Assembly: GCA_027624915.1 (NCBI GenBank)
Contig: JAQBTR010000007.1
Location: 1 to 43,421 of the forward strand
Direction of reading: 5' to 3'
Length of the DNA: 43,421 nucleotides
Origin: a bacterium
GTDB lineage: Bacteria; Patescibacteriota; Minisyncoccia; Ryanbacterales; GWA2-47-10b
In this document: piece after piece, positions 38,875 through 43,421 of the stretch
How the letters are laid out: every line of letters starts with the position of its first letter
How positions within the stretch are numbered: position 1 is the first letter of the stretch
The notes under the pieces: generated by a model
The model's database searches: none
What the model saw: the letters and a program-made list of their open reading frames with translations, nothing else
What the model was told of the DNA's origin: nothing
Made by a program: the position numbers and the translations under genes

Positions 38875-39981
38875 TTACTTCTGCTGTTGAAGTGCACGTA
38901 GGGCAAGACCGGTGGATACACAAAAACTAGGTGCAATTGTTTTAAGTGTTGGCTGTAAAAATGCGGGATATTCTACTTGATTGAAGGGATTTGCGAGTAA
39001 AACCTCTATTCCGAGCTTTTCTATTGCATAGTCCACGAGTCCTGGCATAAGACTTCCTCCTCCTATAAGAATAGCCCTATCCACAGTTACACCTGATTTT
39101 CTTCTGTAATTAGAACGTAATCGGTCAGCTTCATCAAAAATAGAGTCCAATAGAGGAGTGATTGTGTGTCGGACACCTGCAGCTTCAGGACGCCCGGTTA
39201 TACCCACATCTTTTTTCATTTGTTCGGCACGTTTGAAATCGATTCCGAGTGATTGAGAAATCGCCAAAGAAAAAGCCTGACTCGCACGATCAACATGATG
39301 GACTTGTCTGATGATGCCATGATCAACAACAGCAATCTTTGTAGAAAGCGCACCAATATCAAAAATCATATAGGCAGTTCGTATACGCGAACCAATGGCA
39401 CGAATTGCGCTAAACACCTCGATTTCAAATCCAACTGGCTCAATCTTGGAATCCGTTAAGATTCTTTTGTATTTTTCTATTACATCTTTTTGAATAGCCG
39501 CCAACAAAACTGATGCAGTTTTTTTCTTTGCTGCCGCCTCAGGGTCTGGCTCTGGAATACGCCACCAGTCGAGTGCGACATCAGCTAGTGAAATCGGAAT
39601 ATAGCGGCGCGCTTCAAAAGAGATGGATTCGGCTAATTCCTGGTCTGACATATCTGGCATCTCAATTACTGTGATGAAACTATACCTAAGAGGTATAGAA
39701 ATAATACCCTTTGTGGATGTGGCACCGGCTTCCTGCTTTAAGTCGATAATCATTGCTGAGACTTTTTCATCCATCAAAAGTTGGGCGCGACCTTGTTCGC
39801 CCCCACTGTAACCTGCAGTCGAAAGCTCTCCATATGTCTCGAGTACAGCACGCTCACTTTGTTTCCGGATCTGTATAAGCTTGAGCGTTGACGCTCCAAC
39901 ATCTATACCAATAACACTCCTGTCCTTGGAGAACATGCCGATCATGCTTTTGGTCAAATTTTTTGGTAGGAAATTCTTCAT
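38875..39981 (-). CDS. pilM: actin-like type IV pilus protein PilM
   Basis: A 368-residue actin-fold ATP-binding protein that anchors PilN on the cytoplasmic side. Phosphate-1 loop IGIDVGASTLKLIQI (about residues 24-38), the phosphate-2 stretch YMIFDIGALSTKIAVV and the adenosine motif AILIGGGSLMPGL are present. It is the first gene of the pilus operon; its promoter region holds a 16-base palindrome between weak -35 and -10 boxes. Confidence 0.93.
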   Translation of the reverse strand: MKNFLPKNLTKSMIGMFSKDRSVIGIDVGASTLKLIQIRKQSERAVLETYGELSTAGYSGGEQGRAQLLMDEKVSAMIIDLKQEAGATSTKGIISIPLRYSFITVIEMPDMSDQELAESISFEARRYIPISLADVALDWWRIPEPDPEAAAKKKTASVLLAAIQKDVIEKYKRILTDSKIEPVGFEIEVFSAIRAIGSRIRTAYMIFDIGALSTKIAVVDHGIIRQVHHVDRASQAFSLAISQSLGIDFKRAEQMKKDVGITGRPEAAGVRHTITPLLDSIFDEADRLRSNYRRKSGVTVDRAILIGGGSLMPGLVDYAIEKLGIEVLLANPFNQVEYPAFLQPTLKTIAPSFCVSTGLALRALQQQK

Positions 39982-39988
39982 CCCGTAC

Positions 39989-40017
39989 GAAATAGGAAAT
40001 CCGTGGATTTCTGTTCT
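39989..40017 (-). promoter_or_regulatory. putative pilM promoter with a palindrome filling the spacer
   Basis: -10 TATTTC (39989-39994) lies 7 bases before the ATG. The 17 bases upstream of it contain GAAATCC-ac-GGATTTC (39996-40011), a perfect dyad. The -35 would be AGAACA (40012-40017), a poor match. Confidence 0.4.
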
Positions 40018-40181
40018 TCAAATTGATAAATGTAAAAGGTAGATATATTAAACATAATCTCATGTATGGCTGGCATAGATACAATGTTATTTCGTACGGG
40101 ATTCATGCAACAAAAGGGATCCCCGTCTTGTCTTCTAGACACACTGGAGTATGGTTATATGGTATCACAGAGATACGTAAT

Positions 40182-40793
40182 ATGCTTGATTTTAATAGAG
40201 TTATACGCACAATAGGAGGTCTTTTATACCCAACTTCATGCGCCGGATGTGGTGCTTTTGATGTTGAGCTCTGTGAGACATGTAAAAATCTTTTTCAAAC
40301 ACCACATACGGAGCAGATCGAGCAATCATTGGATGTCATATGGTTCGCAAACTTCAAAAACCCCTCAGTAAAAAAGATTATTAAAGCATTCAAATTTCAA
40401 AACCAAAGAAACCTGGCAAAACTCCTAGAGCCCATCATAAAACCACACGCACCAAAAACTGATCTTGTGGTTCCTATTCCCCTTCATTCAACTAAACTTT
40501 TAAAGCGTGGGTACAATCAGGCAGAATTAATAGCAGAGCAGTGTGGGACACCCACACGCGCGCTTGTACGTATCAAGGAAACACCCCCTCAAGGACATGC
40601 CGATTCTAGGGAAGCAAGATTTGCCAATTTGTGTGGAGCATTCGCGGTCATCGACCCAATTATCATCAAAGACAAAACAATCTTGCTTGTAGATGATGTG
40701 ATGACAACGGGCGCCACGCTGAGCTCAGCCACTCTAGAACTAAAAAAAGCGGGCGCCAAAGAGGTTGCCGCTCTAGTCCTTGCCCATGGGTAG
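40182..40793 (+). CDS. ComF-family phosphoribosyltransferase
   Basis: From the ATG at 40182 (203 aa, MLDFNRVIRTIGGLLYP) the protein has a short zinc-ribbon start (CAGCGAFDVELCETC, C-x2-C twice) and a type I PRTase core with KRGYNQAELIAEQ, DSREARFAN and the PRPP loop LLVDDVMTTGAT. ComF is linked to DNA uptake in competent bacteria and is often found with type IV pili. An open frame extends 53 codons upstream to 40023, but that part crosses the pilM promoter and lacks family similarity. It points away from pilM. Confidence 0.87.
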   Translation: MLDFNRVIRTIGGLLYPTSCAGCGAFDVELCETCKNLFQTPHTEQIEQSLDVIWFANFKNPSVKKIIKAFKFQNQRNLAKLLEPIIKPHAPKTDLVVPIPLHSTKLLKRGYNQAELIAEQCGTPTRALVRIKETPPQGHADSREARFANLCGAFAVIDPIIIKDKTILLVDDVMTTGATLSSATLELKKAGAKEVAALVLAHG

Positions 40794-40831
40794 ATTTAGA
40801 GCCAAAATTATGATATTGTGGCGAAACGAAT

Positions 40832-40919
40832 GGAGGCGTGGCTGAGTGGTTGAAAGCAGCACACTGCTAATGTGTTAAGGGCCAAAAGCCCTTCGGAGGT
40901 TCGAATCCTCCCGCCTCCG
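40832..40919 (+). tRNA. tRNA-Ser(GCT)
   Basis: An 88-base gene with a class II long variable arm (AAGGGCCAAAAGCCCTTC). The acceptor pairs GGAGGCG with CGCCTCC, the discriminator is G, and the anticodon loop is CTGCTAA. CCA is not encoded. Confidence 0.95.
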
Positions 40920-40928
40920 CAAAAAAAC

Positions 40929-41072
40929 CCATGTGCTATTTTGTACTTCCGACGCGTACTATGCCAGTGACATAGTACGCGGTTTTGGGCGAACGATAGT
41001 AAGTCATAGCCAAAAACCTATCCTACTCTCGAACCACCAAATGGCTAAGGTCGTGCATCAAATAGCACATGG
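40929..41072. repeat. nested inverted-repeat element, candidate structured RNA or MITE-like element
   Basis: Perfect 13-base outer arms CCATGTGCTATTT (40929-40941) and AAATAGCACATGG (41060-41072) enclose an 11-bp hairpin (40953-40963 with 40971-40981), then a GGTTTTGG..GCC / GGC..CCAAAAACC pairing (40981-40990 and 41009-41018). On the minus strand the outer stem is followed by GGGTTTTTTT, resembling a terminator. No known RNA family is recognised. Confidence 0.6.
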
Positions 41073-41090
41073 TGTTCTGCCCAACTTATC

Positions 41091-41120
41091 CCTAGGTTTA
41101 ATCCTAGGTTTAAGCCTAGG
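41091..41120. repeat. three CCTAGG palindromes at 12-bp spacing
   Basis: CCTAGG at 41091-41096, 41103-41108 and 41115-41120, with TTTAAT or TTTAAG between them. The remaining intergenic sequence to 41162 shows nothing else clear apart from TATAAT at 41132-41137. Confidence 0.7.
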
Positions 41121-41162
41121 AATCGATTCTATATAATTTTTAAATAGCATAATGATTTTCGG

Positions 41163-41807
41163 CTAGCTATATCTCTCTTCAATCCACGGGTCAGCATGAT
41201 TGTTATACCCACGAATCTCCCAAAAACCTGGTTGGTCATGGTCCAAAAATTCGATTCCTATTACAAACTTGGCTGACTTCCATCCGTAGAGTGATGGGAT
41301 AATCATGCGCACTGGTCCACCATGTTCTGGTGGGATGTCTTTGCCCTCAAGTTCATACACCAAGAGCACTCGCTCATCTGTAAGTTCGTCGAGCGGAACA
41401 TTGGTTGTATAGTCATCATAACTATGAAAAATAACGTGTGTAGCATTTTTTGCTACTTTTGCTCGTTCTGCGATTTTATTAAACTCTACGCCGGCCCATG
41501 GCAAGTCGTATCGGCTCCAACGCGTAACACAGTGAAAGTCGAGCGTGCGTGCATCCCCTCCCATATTCTTTAAATCATCAATAGATAGGGTTTCTTTGTT
41601 TTCAACCAATCCTTTTACATCGACTTTCCAATCTGCATATTCATCTAGCTTGGGACGAATACCAAGATCTAAAATCGGAAACTTGTCAGTCTCAATCTGT
41701 CCTGGAGGTAAGCGATCCCTATGGCCTTCATCGGTCTTGCCCGTTATTTTATGTTGCGAAGCTTGCTGAGTCTTCGCCTTTATATAACTTTTGTTGTATT
41801 CGGTCAT
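41163..41807 (-). CDS. sulfite oxidase-like molybdopterin oxidoreductase
   Basis: A 214-residue protein of the Oxidored_molyb (sulfite oxidase/YedY) fold without heme or dimerization domains. The Mo-ligand Cys is in DFHCVTRWS (about residue 93), with DLPWAGVEF, GGPVRMIIPSLYGWKSAKFV and a C-terminal FWEIRGYNNHADPW as in YedY-like enzymes. It has no Tat signal visible, so it is probably cytoplasmic, unlike MsrP. The natural electron acceptor is unknown. Its reading frame begins inside the end of the mutY-like gene, a 59-base overlap; no other start fits. Confidence 0.88.
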   Translation of the reverse strand: MTEYNKSYIKAKTQQASQHKITGKTDEGHRDRLPPGQIETDKFPILDLGIRPKLDEYADWKVDVKGLVENKETLSIDDLKNMGGDARTLDFHCVTRWSRYDLPWAGVEFNKIAERAKVAKNATHVIFHSYDDYTTNVPLDELTDERVLLVYELEGKDIPPEHGGPVRMIIPSLYGWKSAKFVIGIEFLDHDQPGFWEIRGYNNHADPWIEERYS

Positions 41808-42588
41808 TATTTACAGTATATCTGTTATTTTTGAATTGTAGGAAACCCTCTTTTTTGAGATCCTCAAGAATACCCTCTACATCATGCTTAGTCTTTACTC
41901 GAGCTTTAATGGCTCTTTTACTCATACCGTTCGATGCCAAAAGCACCTTTACGATTCCAGCTCGCACCTGACGGCGCGAACCCTCAAATCGTGATTGTTT
42001 CTGATAATGACGACTTCGTCTATTTGGATTAGGTATCTTGGCCATAGCCATAGCCCCATAATCCATAAGCGCCCAATACCATGTTCGTGGGTCTTTTTTA
42101 TCCATAGTACTTTCTATAACGCGCTCGAGCTCTTTGTCGGTCACATTTTTTTTATGTGGAAAGAAAAAGTGAAGGTACACTCGTCGAATATTCGTCTCAA
42201 GGAGCACCTCTGGCTTGTTATGTGCAAAAACCATGATGGCGCGTGCCGTATACGGACCTATACCGGGTAATGCTTCCAGCCCCTCTATACTTTTGGGTAT
42301 TGGCCCATGGACAGCCTTTTGCAAGTTAAGTACACGCCGATTGTATCCAAGCCCCTGCCAATACGTTAGGACTTCTTTTGTACCCGCCTCAGCTAGTTTC
42401 TTTTGAGTTGGAAATGCTTTGAGAAATTCTTTGTATTTGCCCTCAACACGACTTACTTGTGTTTGTTGGAGCATGACTTCGGATACAAGGATGCGGTAAG
42501 GATTTTTGGTCTTGCGCCATGGCAAATTATGCCTGCTATTTTGTTTGTGCCAAGCAAGTATCATATCCTGAAAGACCTTTGTATCCAT
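41749..42588 (-). CDS. clusterless MutY-like A/G-specific adenine glycosylase
   Basis: A 279-residue HhH-GPD DNA glycosylase. The catalytic acid region is VSEVMLQQTQVSRV, the hairpin is LPGIGPYTARAI, and the usual DGNV motif reads ETNIRRV. The four-Cys iron-sulfur motif is missing: KIPNPNRRSRHYQKQSRFE occupies that site. The C-terminal part is a winged-helix-like segment (about 215-260) where MutY has a NUDIX-like domain. It probably removes A opposite 8-oxoG, but the ETNIR subgroup is less studied. It is divergent from the 42603 gene and overlaps the Mo-enzyme gene at its end. Confidence 0.87.
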   Translation of the reverse strand: MDTKVFQDMILAWHKQNSRHNLPWRKTKNPYRILVSEVMLQQTQVSRVEGKYKEFLKAFPTQKKLAEAGTKEVLTYWQGLGYNRRVLNLQKAVHGPIPKSIEGLEALPGIGPYTARAIMVFAHNKPEVLLETNIRRVYLHFFFPHKKNVTDKELERVIESTMDKKDPRTWYWALMDYGAMAMAKIPNPNRRSRHYQKQSRFEGSRRQVRAGIVKVLLASNGMSKRAIKARVKTKHDVEGILEDLKKEGFLQFKNNRYTVNNDRIQQKLYKGEDSASFAT

Positions 42589-42596
42589 GATATACT
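42568..42596 (+). promoter_or_regulatory. promoter of the proline-rich membrane protein gene
   Basis: -35 CTGAAA (42568-42573), a 17-base spacer and -10 TATACT (42591-42596); the ATG at 42603 follows after 6 bases. It overlaps the start of the mutY-like gene. Confidence 0.65.
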
Positions 42597-42602
42597 TACT
42601 CT

Positions 42603-43214
42603 ATGCCAAAGATGACAGATGTAAAACGGCAATTCAAAAAGCCGCCACCTCCGCCAGAGAAGCCACCTCCACCATCTCCTCCTCCGCCAGAGCCGGAATC
42701 TCAAAAAGATTTATCCGCAAATTCTTATCAAAAAGAATCGGCGGAGCCGGAAAAGAAATCATCTATTAGCTGGGAAGCCCCGGAGTATTTAGATTATATA
42801 AAAACCAACGACTGGTACTGGTCACTTCTTATTATTACTATCGCCCTTAGTGTTGGTGGAGTTTTAACAAAGAATTTTCTTTTTGTGGTACTTGTGATTG
42901 TAGGGGGCTTTTCTATAGCCATATATGGCTCGAGAAAACCAAAGATTGTTTCTATTTCTATCACGGGAAGAGGAGTACAGATAAGGGATAGACTTTTCCC
43001 GTTCGAAACGTTACAATCATTCTGGATTTTCTATCGTCCTGGAGAACTCAAGGAGCTCTCATTTCGGTCAGAAAAGACATTTGCTGGCAATATAAGAATC
43101 CCACTTGGGGATACAGCCCCAACAGAAGTACGAGAACTATTACTCGAGTTTCTCCCTGAAAAAGCACAGGAGGAATCACTCATCGATACGATTTCAAGAT
43201 ATTTGAAATTTTGA
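42603..43214 (+). CDS. proline-rich two-helix membrane protein of unknown function
   Basis: A 203-residue protein. The N-terminus (about 10-60) is a disordered Pro/Glu tail (KKPPPPPEKPPPPSPPPP), then WEAPEYLDYIKTNDWYW leads into two helices (about 72-107, YWSLLIITIALSVGGVL and FLFVVLVIVGGFSIAIYG), followed by a beta-rich, possibly PH-like cytoplasmic domain (IVSISITGRGVQIRD, LQSFWIFYRPGEL). I recall similar proteins in Parcubacteria, without function. It ends 3 bases before tRNA-Arg, so the two are probably transcribed together. Confidence 0.78.
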   Translation: MPKMTDVKRQFKKPPPPPEKPPPPSPPPPEPESQKDLSANSYQKESAEPEKKSSISWEAPEYLDYIKTNDWYWSLLIITIALSVGGVLTKNFLFVVLVIVGGFSIAIYGSRKPKIVSISITGRGVQIRDRLFPFETLQSFWIFYRPGELKELSFRSEKTFAGNIRIPLGDTAPTEVRELLLEFLPEKAQEESLIDTISRYLKF

Positions 43215-43217
43215 TTT

Positions 43218-43289
43218 GCCCTCGTCGTTCAACGGATAGGACGCCGGCTTGCGGAGCTGGAAATAGGGGTTCGATTCCCTTCGAGGGCA
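43218..43289 (+). tRNA. tRNA-Arg(GCG)
   Basis: A 72-base cloverleaf: acceptor GCCCTCG/CGAGGGC, anticodon stem CCGGC/GCTGG with loop TTGCGGA (anticodon GCG), T loop TTCGATT and discriminator A. CCA is not encoded. Most bacteria use ACG, deaminated to ICG, for this codon box. Confidence 0.9.
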
Positions 43290-43332
43290 CACATAAATAA
43301 AAACACCCAAGTTGGGTGTTTTTATTTATGTG
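43290..43332 (+). terminator. long hairpin terminator after tRNA-Arg
   Basis: Twenty-one-base arms CACATAAATAAAAACACCCAA and its complement around a single G; both strands have U tracts. Confidence 0.9.
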
Positions 43333-43421
43333 TGGAATTATACAACTCTGCTCGAACATTTTTTGAACGGAACTGACCGCCTCCGCTTCGCTCCGGCGGA
43401 ACGCTCGGGCGCGGCGGAATT
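43333..43421. other. intergenic sequence to the window edge with GC-rich palindromic island
   Basis: No gene is visible. From about 43376 the composition changes to GC-rich with CTCCGCTTCGCTCCGGCGG (43381-43399), similar in character to the island at 20005-20030. Confidence 0.5.

Noticed and set aside
40023-40181. Longer N-terminus for ComF
   Set aside because: These 53 codons cross the pilM promoter and divergent elements and show no similarity to ComF, which starts near the zinc ribbon.
40933-41136. 67-codon plus-strand open frame beginning with GTG right after tRNA-Ser
   Set aside because: It runs through the nested inverted repeat and the CCTAGG repeats, has no ribosome site or promoter, and its tail (LSLGLILGLSLG) is just the translated 12-bp repeat.
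1-43421. CRISPR arrays, insertion sequences or prophage genes
   Set aside because: I looked for regularly spaced direct repeats, transposase motifs and phage structural genes and saw none. The polyproline-coding DNA in 1-8149 is repetitive but coding.

Overview
The window looks like chromosome of a Candidate Phyla Radiation (Patescibacteria, Parcubacteria-like) bacterium. This is inferred from gene content, not from a marker gene: a compact type IV pilus locus of the pilM-N-O-B-T-C kind with several GFTL-type pilins, large proline-rich secreted proteins, GatCA without a nearby gatB, many small unassignable genes, AT-rich DNA with short GC-rich intergenic islands, and many promoters whose -10 box lies only 6-9 bases before the ATG. 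No rRNA, CRISPR array or insertion sequence is visible.

Region by region. 1-8149 (minus strand) encodes three very unusual secreted modular proteins. The first runs off the left edge and is open for 1062 codons. All three share SH3b-like domains, a cysteine module and polyproline linkers. 8222-12926 is an RND transporter and its membrane-fusion partner, read from a strong promoter with two perfect palindromes upstream. 13058-14972 holds small genes (a GIY-YIG protein, two unknowns) and a VanY/LdcB-type carboxypeptidase. 15060-19465 is a copper and sulfur island: a CsoR-like repressor with its operator in its own promoter, a rhodanese-DUF1573 fusion, a second DUF1573 protein and a CopB-type P1B ATPase on the minus strand, with a Met/His-rich exported protein and a DUF5676-like membrane protein divergent from them. 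19466-20210 has no convincing gene, but contains terminators and a GC-rich inverted repeat. It is followed by initiator tRNA-fMet.

20315-22008 is gatC-gatA, separated from ligA by a long imperfect inverted repeat. ligA is the last gene of a pilin-processing operon (pilD, then FimT/GspH-, PilV-, PilW- and PilX-like minor pilins). Two of these pilins are preceded by copies of a 146-bp direct repeat. 27843-32101 (plus strand) carries two GT-C type membrane glycosyltransferase-like genes flanking a methyltransferase, between the two pilus loci; glycosylation of pilin or surface protein is a reasonable inference. 32156-39981 is the core type IV pilus operon: pilM, pilN, pilO, an unknown, pilB, a response regulator, pilT, pilC and the major pilin. 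40182-43421 holds comF, tRNA-Ser(GCT), a densely self-complementary element, a molybdopterin oxidoreductase, a clusterless MutY-like glycosylase, a proline-rich membrane protein and tRNA-Arg(GCG), ending in another GC-rich island.

The best candidates for something undescribed are the secreted cysteine/SH3b protein trio beside the RND pair, the CsoR-controlled rhodanese/DUF1573/CopB cassette with a Cys-His-His sensor, the nested inverted-repeat element at 40929-41072, the ligA-gatC hairpin, and the apparently widespread leaderless promoter layout.
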